Positions 16,901 to 26,794 of a DNA stretch of 64,000 nucleotides are shown here, in pieces (the stretch's first letter is position 1; every line of letters begins with the position of its first letter). This stretch comes from Faecalicatena contorta (GTDB lineage Bacteria; Bacillota; Clostridia; Lachnospirales; Lachnospiraceae), in assembly GCF_021531975.1 (NCBI RefSeq), contig NZ_JAFBIY010000003.1, forward strand, positions 1 through 64,000. Direction: 5' to 3'. A program made the translations under genes and the position numbers. The notes beneath the pieces are model-generated. The model had not been told where the DNA came from. It worked only from the letters and a program-made list of their open reading frames with translations, and made no database searches.

Positions 16901-17508
16901 TGGAATAAAAATGCTCCGAAAAGAATGGAAACAATATAAGAAAGGATACCAGCTGTATTTCCCCAAAACTGTGCGATATAACAGAAGAATTTCTGCTTCA
17001 TAACACAATATGGACTGATGTAAAACATATTTATTTCACCCTCACAATGAAATAAATAATTGAATATTGTTGCCAGAAGGCAACATTTTAGAAAGAGACC
17101 GGCGCTTCCTGCGTACTCACGCAGGGAACAGTCGGTTTCTTTCGTCATTCCTGAAAAAATACCGAGAAAAATGAGAAGAATATGCCACAGATAAGAGTGG
17201 ATCGTTAACGGCATATAATTATAGCACAGTCCGCTTGTATCAAAAAACGTAAAAATACCGGCCAGAAGTCCGAAATCCATTAAAAAGGTAAGAAGTAAAC
17301 GATGGATTTTTTCTGATTTTATCCAGGGAAGGAGAAGGCAGATATACATAGGAATGCTGCAAAGCTGGAAGGGAAAATACCACCAGTTGTAATGTCCATG
17401 ACCTATAATATATGTAAGGCACCATTGTTTCCATATTTCACTGATAAGCATGAGAAAACCGCTGTATAAAAAAACTTTTCTGTATGTTTTGTTCCAATTA
17501 CATTTCAT
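16870..17508 (-). CDS. YwaF/TMEM164-like membrane protein
   Basis: About 212 residues, six to seven membrane helices, and the segment WWYFPFQLCSIPMYICL that marks the YwaF (TIGR02206-like) group. Function of the group is not established. ATG 17508 is eight bases after AGAGG; a GTG two codons earlier is less likely. It is convergent with and overlaps the MATE gene by 31 bases. Confidence 0.75.
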   Translation of the reverse strand: MKCNWNKTYRKVFLYSGFLMLISEIWKQWCLTYIIGHGHYNWWYFPFQLCSIPMYICLLLPWIKSEKIHRLLLTFLMDFGLLAGIFTFFDTSGLCYNYMPLTIHSYLWHILLIFLGIFSGMTKETDCSLREYAGSAGLFLKCCLLATIFNYLFHCEGEINMFYISPYCVMKQKFFCYIAQFWGNTAGILSYIVSILFGAFLFHQLWKYFLSR

Positions 17509-17630
17509 TTCCACTACCTCTTGGAAGAAAGCTGTTTTTATTATACACCTTTTGAAGTAAATATGTTATACTGTTCAAGTTGGTATTTGTATGATTTACT
17601 TTAAGACGAAGACAGCGAGGATATGAGAAA

Positions 17631-18509
17631 ATGAAAGCAAAGAATGCATTTATGCTTATTCTGACAGCTTTTATATGGGGAACAGCATTTGTTGCCCAAA
17701 GTGTCGGAATGGATTATCTTGGTCCGTTTACTTTTAATGGGGTAAGAAGTATGATCGGTGGAATCGCGCTTCTGCCGTGTATTGTTATTCTTCAGAAAAT
17801 AAACGGCAGTAGTGAACCGGTTTCCGGAACGCGAAAGGATCTGATTACAGGAGGAATTGCATGTGGCCTGCTTCTGTTTGTGGCGAGCAGTCTGCAGCAG
17901 ATCGGAATCCAGTATACATCTGCGGGAAAAGCGGGATTTATCACGGCATTTTATATTGTGATAGTACCAGTTCTTGGTATTTTCCTGAAAAAGAAAATCG
18001 GGTGGAAGGTGTGGATAGCAGTTGCCATGGCACTGGCAGGTTTATATTTCCTGTGTATGACAGAGAAATTGACAGTCGGAAAGGGAGATATACTGATATT
18101 CTTTTGTGCTATTGTTTTTTCTTTACATATACTGGTTATTGATCATTTTTCACCAAAAGTAGACGGAGTGAAAATGTCGTGCATTCAGTTCTTCGTATGT
18201 GGCATTGCATCACTTCTTCCGATGTTCCTCACAGAGACACCGAAATTGAGTGCAATGATAAATGCGTGGATGCCACTTCTGTATGCAGGAGTGTTATCCT
18301 GTGGTGTAGCCTATACACTGCAGATCGTAGGGCAGAAAAATGTGAATCCGGCGATTGCATCACTTATATTAAGTCTGGAATCCTGTTTTTCTGTGCTGGC
18401 AGGCTGGGTAGTGCTGGGAGAGAGACTTTCGGTAAGAGAATACGTGGGTTGTATTCTGATGTTTGCGGCAATCATTCTGGCGCAGCTTCCAGATAAAAAG
18501 AAAATGTGA
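17631..18509 (+). CDS. EamA/DMT family transporter
   Basis: A 292-residue, ten-helix member of the drug/metabolite transporter superfamily with two EamA repeats (starting near residues 6 and 155). The repeat endings GKAGFITAFYIVIVPVLG and NPAIASLILSLESCFSVLAG are typical. Substrate unknown; relatives export amino acids or metabolites. It is 18 bases ahead of the HD gene and likely co-transcribed with it and dtd. Confidence 0.88.
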   Translation: MKAKNAFMLILTAFIWGTAFVAQSVGMDYLGPFTFNGVRSMIGGIALLPCIVILQKINGSSEPVSGTRKDLITGGIACGLLLFVASSLQQIGIQYTSAGKAGFITAFYIVIVPVLGIFLKKKIGWKVWIAVAMALAGLYFLCMTEKLTVGKGDILIFFCAIVFSLHILVIDHFSPKVDGVKMSCIQFFVCGIASLLPMFLTETPKLSAMINAWMPLLYAGVLSCGVAYTLQIVGQKNVNPAIASLILSLESCFSVLAGWVVLGERLSVREYVGCILMFAAIILAQLPDKKKM

Positions 18510-18527
18510 AAGGCAGGAGGTGTCATA

Positions 18528-19058
18528 ATGAATCATAATGCATTAATTATGGAAATGACAAAATACTATAATGGACAGCCACATAGAGTTCAACATTTCA
18601 TGAAAGTATATGCTTATTCTAAAATGATAGGTGAACTGGAAGGGTTATCAGACAGAGAGCAGGATATTTTGGAAGTGGCAGCAATTGTTCATGATATTGG
18701 GATTAAAGTCAGTGAAGAAAAATACGGAGACTGTATCGGCAAGCATCAGGAAGAAGAAGGCCCTGCAGTGGCGCAGGAGATGCTTGAGGAACTGAGTTAT
18801 GATGCGGAATTGACAGAAAGAGTATGCTATCTTGTGGGGCATCATCACACATACAAAGACATAGATAAATTGGATTATCAGATTCTTGTAGAAGCAGATT
18901 TTCTTGTAAATCTGTTTGAAAATGAGACAAATAACCGTCCGGCAAAAGTAACATTTGAAAAAATATTTAAGACAAAGACCGGAAAAGAAATTGGGCAGGC
19001 TATGTTTGCAACGGACAGAGAAGTTGAATGGGAAAAGGTAGGAGGATTTTTGAAATGA
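18528..19058 (+). CDS. HD domain phosphohydrolase
   Basis: A 176-residue HD-domain protein. The metal-binding residues are visible: H in QPHRVQHF, the HD pair in IVHDIG and the HH in VGHHHTYKD. Such proteins hydrolyse nucleotides or phosphoesters; the substrate is unknown. AGGAGG precedes the ATG. The stop overlaps the dtd start (ATGA), so the two are translationally coupled. Confidence 0.85.
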   Translation: MNHNALIMEMTKYYNGQPHRVQHFMKVYAYSKMIGELEGLSDREQDILEVAAIVHDIGIKVSEEKYGDCIGKHQEEEGPAVAQEMLEELSYDAELTERVCYLVGHHHTYKDIDKLDYQILVEADFLVNLFENETNNRPAKVTFEKIFKTKTGKEIGQAMFATDREVEWEKVGGFLK

Positions 19059-19501
19059 GATTTGTAATACAAAGAGTCAATGAAAGTGAAGTGAAGGTAG
19101 ACGGAGAGACCCTCGGAAAAATCGGAAAGGGATTTATGGTCCTCATCGGTGTCAGTGATTCCGATACAAAGGAAATTGCAGATAAGATGATAAAGAAAAT
19201 GCTGGGACTTCGTATCTTTGAAGATGAGAATGGAAAGACAAACCTTTCACTGGATACGGTAGGAGGGGAGCTTTTACTTATTTCACAGTTTACATTATAT
19301 GCAAACTGCAAGAAAGGAAACCGTCCAAGCTTTATTGAAGCAGGAGCACCGGACATGGCATCTGATATGTACGAATACATTATTGCAAAATGCAAAGAAC
19401 AGGTTCCGGTGGTAGAACGAGGACAGTTTGGAGCAGATATGAAGGTCAGTCTGGTAAATGATGGACCATTTACGATTATATTGGATTCAGATAATCTCTA
19501 A
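19055..19501 (+). CDS. dtd: D-aminoacyl-tRNA deacylase
   Basis: A 148-residue Dtd, which removes D-amino acids (for example D-Tyr) from tRNA. Diagnostic motifs are present: [17 protein letters not shown] and the Gly-Pro motif NDGPFT near the C-terminus. ATG 19055 overlaps the HD stop and is preceded by GGAGG; the longer frame is not needed. With ybaK at 11630 it adds a second tRNA-proofreading enzyme to this window. Confidence 0.95.
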   Translation: MRFVIQRVNESEVKVDGETLGKIGKGFMVLIGVSDSDTKEIADKMIKKMLGLRIFEDENGKTNLSLDTVGGELLLISQFTLYANCKKGNRPSFIEAGAPDMASDMYEYIIAKCKEQVPVVERGQFGADMKVSLVNDGPFTIILDSDNL

Positions 19502-19539
19502 GAACAGTGAAAAACCACTTGAAATTCTAATTTACTTAT

Positions 19540-19668
19540 GATACGATGACGACAGTTAAAGAAGAATTCGGTTTACTGACGGATGAATGTGGAGTACCAC
19601 AAGGGAACCGGGTTCTGGGAACGTCGACCGTCTGGGCAGCATATGTTTTTGCATGTGTTGCCCTTTTT
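19540..19668 (+). ncRNA. ZTP (pfl) riboswitch with terminator, upstream of fhs
   Basis: The leader carries the pfl/ZTP signature: a GTGGAGTACCACAAGGGAAC segment (about 19589-19608) followed by CGACCGTCTGGGCA (19625-19638). The GGGCA of the second part is also the 5' arm of a hairpin (19634-19645 with 19652-19663) followed by TTTTT. So ligand binding (ZTP/ZMP, which accumulates when 10-formyl-THF is short) should block the terminator and switch on fhs. The exact 5' boundary is not certain. Confidence 0.88.
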
Positions 19669-19774
19669 GTTACATAAGAAATGAATATATTTCTTATGTG
19701 TGAGAAATATTAGCGGGTTCCTATTAACGGATATATGAAAATCATTTATACCTGAAAAAAGAAGGGAGAACATT

Positions 19775-21460
19775 ATGGGATTCAAATCAGACATTGAAAT
19801 TGCACAGGAGTGTCAGATGGCGCCAATCACAGAAATTGCAGAAAAAGCAGGCATTGATGACAAATATCTGGAGCAGTATGGAAAGTACAAAGCAAAGATT
19901 GACTATAACCTGTTAAAAGAAAGTGACAAAAAGGATGGGAAATTAATCCTTGTTACAGCCATCAATCCGACACCGGCAGGGGAAGGAAAGACAACAACAA
20001 CAATCGGTCTTGCAGATGGTATGCAGAAGCTCGGAAAGAATGTTATGGTAGCACTTCGTGAGCCTTCACTCGGACCGGTATTTGGCGTGAAAGGTGGTGC
20101 CGCAGGTGGTGGTTACGCCCAGGTAGTTCCGATGGAAGATATTAACCTTCATTTTACCGGTGACTTTCATGCGATCGGTGCGGCAAACAACCTTCTTGCT
20201 GCGATGATCGACAATCATATTTATCAGGGAAATGAGTTAAACATTGATCCAAGAAAGATTACCTGGAAACGTTGCGTAGATATGAATGACCGTCAGCTTC
20301 GATATGTGGTAGACGGACTCGGCGGAAAACCAAACGGAACACCACGTGAAGACGGATATGATATTACAGTTGCATCCGAAATCATGGCAGTACTCTGTCT
20401 GGCAAAAGATATTACAGACTTGAAAGAACGTCTGTCCCGTATCATTATCGGATACACATACGGAAAAATTGCAGACCAGAAGCCGGTAACTGCAGGTGAT
20501 CTTCATGCAGAAGGCGCAATGGCAGCACTTCTTAAGGACGCTCTGAAACCAAATCTTGTACAGACACTGGAAAAGGTACCGGCAATCGTGCACGGCGGAC
20601 CATTCGCAAATATCGCTCACGGCTGTAACTCCGTAACAGCCACGAGAATGGCAATGAAACTGGCTGATTATGCGATCACAGAAGCAGGATTTGGTGCAGA
20701 CCTTGGTGCAGAGAAATTCCTTGATATCAAGTGTCGTATGGCAGGCATCAAGCCAGATGCAGTTGTTATCGTAGCAACAGTACGTGCACTGAAGTATAAC
20801 GGCGGCGTGGCAAAAGCGGATTTAAATAACGAGAATCTGGAAGCACTGGAAAAAGGACTTCCGAACCTGTTAAAACACGTAAGCAACATTAAAGACGTAT
20901 ACAAGCTTCCATGTGTAGTAGCAATCAATGCTTTCCCAACAGATACAAAAGCAGAACTGGATCTTGTAGAAGCAAAATGTAAAGAACTTGGCGTAAATGT
21001 AGCATTGTCTGAAGTATGGGCAAAAGGTGGAGAAGGCGGTGTGAAGCTTGCAGAAGAAGTCATTCGCCTCGCTGAAGAACCAAACGACTTCTCATATTCC
21101 TACGAACTGGAAGGAAGCATCGAAGACAAGCTCAACCAGATTGTACAGAAGATTTACGGCGGTAAACGTGCAGTTCTGACTGCACAGGCACAGAAACAGG
21201 CAAAAGAACTGGAAGCATTAGGCTTTGGCAATTGCCCGATCTGTGTGGCAAAGACCCAATACAGTCTGACCGATGATCAGACAAAACTTGGGGCACCGAC
21301 AGACTTCGAAGTAACGGTGCGGAACCTTAAGATATCCGCTGGCGCAGGATTTATCGTGGCGCTGACAGGTGAGATCATGACCATGCCGGGTCTTCCAAAA
21401 GTTCCGGCGGCAGTTAGAATCGATGTAGACGAAACCGGAAAAATAACAGGACTGTTTTAG
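19775..21460 (+). CDS. fhs: Formate-tetrahydrofolate ligase
   Basis: A 561-residue formyltetrahydrofolate synthetase, which joins formate to THF using ATP to give 10-formyl-THF for purine synthesis and, in acetogens, the methyl branch of the Wood-Ljungdahl pathway. The P-loop region [15 protein letters not shown] (about 67-81), [15 protein letters not shown] and the C-terminal [11 protein letters not shown] are diagnostic. Full length for the family. The ZTP riboswitch ahead ties its expression to folate one-carbon shortage. A strong hairpin follows the stop codon. Confidence 0.98.
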   Translation: MGFKSDIEIAQECQMAPITEIAEKAGIDDKYLEQYGKYKAKIDYNLLKESDKKDGKLILVTAINPTPAGEGKTTTTIGLADGMQKLGKNVMVALREPSLGPVFGVKGGAAGGGYAQVVPMEDINLHFTGDFHAIGAANNLLAAMIDNHIYQGNELNIDPRKITWKRCVDMNDRQLRYVVDGLGGKPNGTPREDGYDITVASEIMAVLCLAKDITDLKERLSRIIIGYTYGKIADQKPVTAGDLHAEGAMAALLKDALKPNLVQTLEKVPAIVHGGPFANIAHGCNSVTATRMAMKLADYAITEAGFGADLGAEKFLDIKCRMAGIKPDAVVIVATVRALKYNGGVAKADLNNENLEALEKGLPNLLKHVSNIKDVYKLPCVVAINAFPTDTKAELDLVEAKCKELGVNVALSEVWAKGGEGGVKLAEEVIRLAEEPNDFSYSYELEGSIEDKLNQIVQKIYGGKRAVLTAQAQKQAKELEALGFGNCPICVAKTQYSLTDDQTKLGAPTDFEVTVRNLKISAGAGFIVALTGEIMTMPGLPKVPAAVRIDVDETGKITGLF

Positions 21461-21463
21461 TTA

Positions 21464-21507
21464 AAATTGGGACGTAGACTTTTTTAAAAAGTCTACGTCC
21501 CAATTTA
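21464..21507. terminator. Hairpin terminator after fhs
   Basis: A long perfect stem AATTGGGACGTAGACTT/AAGTCTACGTCCCAATT with an A/T loop, three bases after the fhs stop. The plan (AATTGGGAC..., poly-T loop) resembles the GGGGACGGGG repeats but the stem sequence is different. Confidence 0.85.
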
Positions 21508-21582
21508 CTATATTTTCATTAGTTTATCTAATTATTTCTTTGTATATTTTCCCCTTATAAATATTAAAAAACTATAAAGTGA

Positions 21583-21629
21583 TTGACGTTAATAGTGTAT
21601 ATGAATAATATAATCATTAGAAATCTAAT
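21583..21629 (+). promoter_or_regulatory. Promoter and MarR operator of the ABC exporter operon
   Basis: -35 TTGACG (21583-21588), 17-base spacer, -10 TAATAT (21606-21611). Five bases on is the dyad ATTAGA-AA-TCTAAT (21616-21629), at the expected transcription start, where a bound MarR would block transcription. Confidence 0.7.
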
Positions 21630-21668
21630 TAAATTTGTGTATAGAAAAAAAGAGTGAGGAGGTGCACC

Positions 21669-22184
21669 ATGAAGAATCCTGGTGATGCATCAGTTTTTAT
21701 GATGCTTAATGAATTGGCTCATCTGGGCAGATATGAGGCTGCGAAGAGGATGGAGAATCTGGGGTTAAAGCCGAGTCAGGCGGGAATTCTTTTTATATTG
21801 AATTGTCATGGAAGGATGTCTCAGCGTAAATTAGCGGACGAAATAGGTATTACACCGCCTTCGATGACGGTGGCTCTTCGGAAACTGGAGGAGAGGGACC
21901 TTGTTGATAAGGTACCAGATGAGAAGGATCAGCGGGTAATTAATATTGAACTTTCGGATAATGGAAGAGCATGTGTTGAAAAGCTGAAGGGCATTATGAG
22001 AGAAATGGAGGCTACACTCTACCGTGGTATGACGCCGGAGGAGAAGATGTTTCTTCGTCGCCTGCTGGTGGATATGCGGAAGAACCTTCTGGATTCTAAG
22101 GAATTCCGGGGCATGGATATGCGTTCGATCATGCAGAAGACCAGACCACCGATAAAACATGAATTTCAGCAGTTTTTAGAATAG
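21669..22184 (+). CDS. MarR family regulator of ABC exporter
   Basis: A 171-residue winged-helix MarR protein: RKLADEIGITPPSMTVALRKLEERDLV is the recognition region (about 58-84) and DEKDQRVINIELSDNG is the wing. ATG 21669 follows GAGGAGG; the frame open from 21654 starts too close to that site. It is first in an operon with the two-subunit ABC exporter 21 bases on, and it likely represses it through the dyad at 21616. Confidence 0.92.
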   Translation: MKNPGDASVFMMLNELAHLGRYEAAKRMENLGLKPSQAGILFILNCHGRMSQRKLADEIGITPPSMTVALRKLEERDLVDKVPDEKDQRVINIELSDNGRACVEKLKGIMREMEATLYRGMTPEEKMFLRRLLVDMRKNLLDSKEFRGMDMRSIMQKTRPPIKHEFQQFLE

Positions 22185-22205
22185 ATATGGAAAGGAACAT
22201 GCAGC

Positions 22206-24389
22206 ATGAGAAAATTATTTAAGTTTATGAAGCCGTATGCGGGTTCGGTGCTTGCGATTCTGTGTGTGTTGATCGTGCAGGCGTATTGTGATCTGTCGCT
22301 TCCGACTTACACGTCAGATATTGTAAATGTGGGAATCCAGCAAAGTGGTATTGACGAGACGGTGCCGGAGGCGCTTTCGCAGGAAGATTATGAGAGTCTT
22401 CTTCTTTTTGTGCCGGAAGATAAAAAGGAGCTTGTTCAAGATGCATTTGAAAAAGCGGAAGAGGATTATGATTATGACGGCGTAGTAATGGAATTAAAAG
22501 ATTCTGTAAAAAGCGATGCAGCAAAAATGGATGAACTGTCGGAAGCCCTTGGATACCCAATGCTTCTGGCATCTGGCATCAATATGGAAGATACTGACGG
22601 AGAAAACAGTGAGATGCAGATGGAAAATTTTGCCATGATGCCCCAGGAGCAGCGCGCAGCGGCAATGAAGGAGATGACAGCGAAATTGGATGAGATGCCG
22701 GATTCCATCGTGGAGCAGGCAGCATCTGCATATATAAAAGGGGTGTATGAGCGTATTGGAATTGATACGGATACAAGAAGCTCTTCATACATTTTACGTA
22801 CGGGTGCTAAGATGCTCGGCCTTGCGGCAGTGGGAATGATTGCCAGCATTCTGGTAGGACTTATGGCTGCCAGAGTTGGTGCAAATGTAGGGCGTGGGCT
22901 CAGAAAAAATGTATTTCGTAAGGTGGTTGGATTTTCAAATGCGGAGTTTGACAAGTTCTCTACGGCCTCTCTTATCACAAGAAGTACGAATGATATTCAG
23001 CAGATTCAGCTTCTTACAGTAATGATTCTGCGAATGGTTCTGTATGCGCCGATCATGGCAGTGGGTGGCGTCTGGAAAGTATTTCATACAAATGTAGATA
23101 TGTCATGGATCATTGCGCTTGGTGTCGGATTGATTGTTATGGTTGTTGCGGTACTGTTTGTTGTAGTCATGCCAAAGTTCAAGATTGTACAGAAACAGGT
23201 CGACAGACTGAATCTTGTAAGCCGTGAGATACTTACCGGTCTTCCGGTCATTCGTGCCTTTAGTACGGAGCGATATGAAGAACAGCGTTTTGATGATGCG
23301 AATCGTGATCTGACCCGGACCAATCTTTTTGTCAATCGAGCGATGACATTTATGATGCCGGTAATGATGCTGATCATGAATGGTATTACCGTGCTGATCG
23401 TGTGGGCTGGCGGACATAATATAAACGACGGTGCAATGCAGGTTGGTGACATGATGGCATTCATTCAGTACACGATGCAGATTATTATGTCCTTCCTGAT
23501 GATCTGTATGATATCTGTCATGCTTCCGAGGGCAGCAGTATCTGCAGACCGTGTAGATGAGGTGCTGCAGAGCGAAACACTGATTGGGGATGTGGAAGAT
23601 GCAAAAGCATTTCCAGAAGACGGTAAGGGCGAAGTTACCTTTGACCATGTGTCTTTCCGCTATCCGGGTGCCGAGGAGGATGTTCTTACGGATATTTCCT
23701 TCACAGCGAAGCCAGGACAGACGACAGCAATTATCGGAAGTACTGGAAGCGGTAAGTCTACATTGGTAAACCTGATTCCGCGATTTTATGATGTGACGGA
23801 AGGAAAAATTACAATTGATGGTAAGGACATTCGTGAGGTCACACAGCACGACTTAAGAAAACGTCTCGGTTATGTGCCGCAGAAGGGGGTATTGTTCTCC
23901 GGTAATATTGCTTCCAACATTTTGTTTGGAAATCCAGATGGAACAGAGGAAGAAATGAAAGAAGCAGCTTTGGTTGCGCAGGCGGAAGAATTCATTATAA
24001 ATAAGAAGAAGCAGTACGAGAGTCCAATCTCACAGGGCGGTTCCAATGTATCCGGCGGACAGAAGCAGAGACTTTCCATTGCGAGGGCAATTGCCAGGCA
24101 TCCGGATGTGTTTATTTTTGATGATAGTTTTTCGGCATTGGATTATAAGACTGATGTGGCACTTCGAAATGCATTGAAGAAACATACAGAAGAGAGTACG
24201 GTTCTGATCGTGGCGCAGCGTATCAGCACAATTCTGCATGCAGAGCAGATCATAGTGCTGGATGACGGGAAGATTGTCGGTAAAGGTACGCACAAAGAAC
24301 TTCTGAAAAATTGTGAGGAATATTATCAGATTGCGTCTTCCCAGCTGTCTGAAAAAGAACTGGAAGCAGATATGAAGGAGGTGGGTTAA
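22206..24389 (+). CDS. Heterodimeric ABC exporter, degenerate-site subunit
   Basis: A 727-residue half-transporter of the LmrCD/BmrCD type, with six membrane helices and a C-terminal nucleotide-binding domain (about 490-720). Walker A GSTGSGKST and signature NVSGGQKQRLS are intact, but the Walker B glutamate is Asp (FIFDDSFSALD) and the switch His is Gln (IVAQRIST), so its own ATP site is non-catalytic. Between helices 1 and 2 there is an extra outside domain of about 150 acidic, Met-rich residues (about 45-200), as known for one subunit of BmrCD-like pumps. It pairs with the next gene, one base away. Confidence 0.92.
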   Translation: MRKLFKFMKPYAGSVLAILCVLIVQAYCDLSLPTYTSDIVNVGIQQSGIDETVPEALSQEDYESLLLFVPEDKKELVQDAFEKAEEDYDYDGVVMELKDSVKSDAAKMDELSEALGYPMLLASGINMEDTDGENSEMQMENFAMMPQEQRAAAMKEMTAKLDEMPDSIVEQAASAYIKGVYERIGIDTDTRSSSYILRTGAKMLGLAAVGMIASILVGLMAARVGANVGRGLRKNVFRKVVGFSNAEFDKFSTASLITRSTNDIQQIQLLTVMILRMVLYAPIMAVGGVWKVFHTNVDMSWIIALGVGLIVMVVAVLFVVVMPKFKIVQKQVDRLNLVSREILTGLPVIRAFSTERYEEQRFDDANRDLTRTNLFVNRAMTFMMPVMMLIMNGITVLIVWAGGHNINDGAMQVGDMMAFIQYTMQIIMSFLMICMISVMLPRAAVSADRVDEVLQSETLIGDVEDAKAFPEDGKGEVTFDHVSFRYPGAEEDVLTDISFTAKPGQTTAIIGSTGSGKSTLVNLIPRFYDVTEGKITIDGKDIREVTQHDLRKRLGYVPQKGVLFSGNIASNILFGNPDGTEEEMKEAALVAQAEEFIINKKKQYESPISQGGSNVSGGQKQRLSIARAIARHPDVFIFDDSFSALDYKTDVALRNALKKHTEESTVLIVAQRISTILHAEQIIVLDDGKIVGKGTHKELLKNCEEYYQIASSQLSEKELEADMKEVG

Positions 24390-24390
24390 T

Positions 24391-26223
24391 ATGGCAAAAA
24401 GAGGCCCAATGGGTGGACACGGACATGGTCCGGGTGCAATGGCAGGTGAGAAGGCCAAGGATTTTAAAGGAACGATGAAAAAGCTTATGGGTTATCTGGG
24501 CAGATATAAGATTGGTATTTTCTTTGTTGTTATTTTTGCCATAGGCGGCACCATTTTCAATATTGTAGGACCGAAAATCCTTGGAAAAGCGACGACGGAA
24601 ATCTTCACAGGACTTGTGAGCAAGGTTTCCGGCGGAAGTGGAATTGATTTTGATAAGATAGCAAAGATCTTGATTGGCCTTTTGTGCCTGTATTTGTGCA
24701 GTGCGCTGTTCTCATTTATTCAGGGATACATTATGACAGGGGTTTCCCAGAAACTGACATACCGGATGCGAAAGGAAATATCTGAGAAGATCAGTCGTCT
24801 GCCGATGAATTATTTTGATAAAATGACACATGGTGAGATTTTGTCCAGAATTACCAATGATGTCGATACATTAAGTCAGAGCCTGAATCAGAGTGCAACG
24901 CAGGTCATTACTTCCGTGACAACGATTATCGGTGTACTGGTCATGATGCTCAGTATCAGTCCGCTTATGACGGTGGTGGCACTTCTTATCCTTCCGGTAT
25001 CGCTGGGATTTATCTCTGTTATTGTGAAGCATTCCCAGAGATATTTTAAGGACCAGCAGGAATACCTTGGTCATGTAAACGGGCAGGTAGAGGAAGTGTA
25101 TGGCGGTCATAATATTGTGAAAGCGTTTAATAAAGAAGAGGACGTCATCTGTGCATTTGACGAGGATAATGACAGACTTTGTCAGGCAGCATGGAAATCA
25201 CAGTTCCTGTCCGGAATGATGATGCCGATCATGCAGTTCGTAGGGAATCTTGGTTATGTGGCAGTCGTAATACTTGGTGGTTATCTTGCCGCCCAAAGGA
25301 CGATAGAGGTCGGTGACATTCAGTCCTTTATCCAGTATGTCCGTAACTTTACACAGCCAATTCAGCAGGTGGCGCAGGTGGCAAATATGCTGCAGTCAAC
25401 GGCAGCAGCGTCTGAACGTGTATTTGAGTTTCTGGATGAACCGGAGGAGGACCAGACGGTACCAGATCCTGTGTCAAACGATCATCTGGAAGGCCGGGTA
25501 GAGTTCGACCATGTACATTTCGGATACAATGCGGATCATACAATCATCAATGATTTCAGTGCTAAAGTGGAGCCGGGACAGAAGATTGCAATTGTAGGAC
25601 CAACCGGAGCCGGAAAAACAACCATGGTAAAACTTCTCATGCGTTTCTATGACGTCAACAGTGGTTCCATCAAAGTAGATGGGCATGATATCCGGGATTT
25701 TAACCGCAGTGAACTTAGAGAAATGTTCGGCATGGTTTTACAGGACACCTGGCTGTTCAAGGGAAGCATTGAGGACAATATCCGCTATGGTAAACTGGAT
25801 GCTACACATGAAGAAGTAGTAGAAGCGGCTAAAGCAGCATATGTTCACCGATTCGTGCAGACACTGCCGGGCGGTTATGAGATGGAGCTGAATGAAGAGG
25901 CAAGCAATGTGTCCCAGGGACAGAAACAGCTTCTGACTATCGCGAGAGCAATTCTTGCTGATCCAAAGATATTGATACTGGACGAAGCGACAAGCTCTGT
26001 TGACACAAGAACCGAAGTCCGGATTCAGAAGGCTATGGATAATCTCATGCGCGGCAGAACCAGCTTTATCATTGCACACCGGTTGTCTACGATCCGGGAT
26101 GCAGATCTGATCCTCGTTATGAAAGACGGTGATATCATCGAACAGGGCAATCACGAAGAACTACTGGCACAGAAAGGATTCTATGCAGAGTTATACAATT
26201 CACAGTTTGAACGCAGCGCATAA
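24391..26223 (+). CDS. Heterodimeric ABC exporter, catalytic subunit
   Basis: A 610-residue partner with membrane domain (about 30-340) and NBD (about 365-605). Walker A GPTGAGKTT, signature NVSQGQKQLLT, catalytic Glu in ILILDEATSSVD and switch His in IIAHRLST are all present. The N-terminus is Gly/His-rich (GGHGHGPG), which might bind metal. AAGGAGGTGGG precedes the start inside the upstream gene. The pair should export drugs or lipids under MarR control. The stop codon touches a GGGGACGGGG repeat. Confidence 0.93.
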   Translation: MAKRGPMGGHGHGPGAMAGEKAKDFKGTMKKLMGYLGRYKIGIFFVVIFAIGGTIFNIVGPKILGKATTEIFTGLVSKVSGGSGIDFDKIAKILIGLLCLYLCSALFSFIQGYIMTGVSQKLTYRMRKEISEKISRLPMNYFDKMTHGEILSRITNDVDTLSQSLNQSATQVITSVTTIIGVLVMMLSISPLMTVVALLILPVSLGFISVIVKHSQRYFKDQQEYLGHVNGQVEEVYGGHNIVKAFNKEEDVICAFDEDNDRLCQAAWKSQFLSGMMMPIMQFVGNLGYVAVVILGGYLAAQRTIEVGDIQSFIQYVRNFTQPIQQVAQVANMLQSTAAASERVFEFLDEPEEDQTVPDPVSNDHLEGRVEFDHVHFGYNADHTIINDFSAKVEPGQKIAIVGPTGAGKTTMVKLLMRFYDVNSGSIKVDGHDIRDFNRSELREMFGMVLQDTWLFKGSIEDNIRYGKLDATHEEVVEAAKAAYVHRFVQTLPGGYEMELNEEASNVSQGQKQLLTIARAILADPKILILDEATSSVDTRTEVRIQKAMDNLMRGRTSFIIAHRLSTIRDADLILVMKDGDIIEQGNHEELLAQKGFYAELYNSQFERSA

Positions 26224-26267
26224 AATTGGGGACGGGGGTTTTTTCAAAAAACCCCCGTCCCCAATTT
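26223..26267. repeat. GGGGACGGGG hairpin repeat (copy 3, no tail)
   Basis: AAATTGGGGACGGGGG pairs with CCCCCGTCCCCAATTT around a T/A loop. It begins on the exporter stop codon and ends ten bases before the stop of the convergent coat gene, so it also serves as a two-way terminator. The CCCTGTCCC tail of copies 1, 2 and 4 is missing. Confidence 0.85.
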
Positions 26268-26276
26268 GCCAATTTG

Positions 26277-26534
26277 CTATTTTGCGATTCCCATGAGCAC
26301 GGATTTTACGTGGTCGATTTCCTGCCGGGAAGCTTTGGCGGCAGGTACGTAATAGCTTTTTTCTCTTGCCACCTGATAGAGTTTCTCCTGAGACATTTCA
26401 CATTCATTGCGGATCTGTTTCAGACACTGTTTCAATTCCTTGTTTTCTGTCTGGGGAATCATCTCCCCGAAGCGTGTGAGTTCGCCATTGATGCCGGTCA
26501 GAGCATCAGAAACCATTGTTTTTTCGTCTAACAT
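26277..26534 (-). CDS. CotF-like spore coat protein
   Basis: An 85-residue helical protein resembling the CotF coat family: an early DALTGINGELTRFGEM helix and the QEKLYQVAREKSYYVPAAKA segment, close to the GWYPVEPA-type ending of CotF. AGGAGG precedes the ATG. It follows a 60-residue relative, ten bases away, reading the same way. Probably a small spore coat component made in the mother cell. Confidence 0.7.
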   Translation of the reverse strand: MLDEKTMVSDALTGINGELTRFGEMIPQTENKELKQCLKQIRNECEMSQEKLYQVAREKSYYVPAAKASRQEIDHVKSVLMGIAK

Positions 26535-26544
26535 AATTCCCCTC

Positions 26545-26727
26545 CTATAAGAACTTCATTAAGTCCTGCTTATTTTTCATTGCAGAGTTTGCAGCATCCT
26601 GAAAGAGCTTTTTGACTTCCGGGTCCTTTGCCTGTGAAGCATAGTCTGTCATTTTGCAATGTTCCGTGTCGTAGCCTCCGATGAGATGACGCAGGTTCTG
26701 AAGGTCTAATACAGATAATTCTGCCAT
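26545..26727 (-). CDS. Small helical protein, likely spore coat/ferritin-like
   Basis: Sixty residues with the pattern LQNLRHLIGGYDTEHCKMTD followed by an amphipathic helix; this looks like a truncated CotF or ferritin-like hairpin. A clear AAAGGAGG precedes the ATG. It is co-directional with the CotF-like gene, so a joint role in the coat is inferred. Confidence 0.65.
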   Translation of the reverse strand: MAELSVLDLQNLRHLIGGYDTEHCKMTDYASQAKDPEVKKLFQDAANSAMKNKQDLMKFL

Positions 26728-26794
26728 GTGTTTTCCTCCTTTATACCATGATTTTCACGACTATTATGTGTATCTGGAGAATAAAATATACGGC

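Noticed and set aside
19540-19668. THF riboswitch ahead of fhs
   Set aside because: The conserved CGACCGTCTGGGCA and the GTGGAGTACCAC block match ZTP (pfl), not the THF aptamer.
26223-26267. GGGGACGGGG hairpins as plain terminators only
   Set aside because: They can terminate, but identity of stem, loop and tail between distant copies shows they are dispersed repeats; one copy is in a gene leader.
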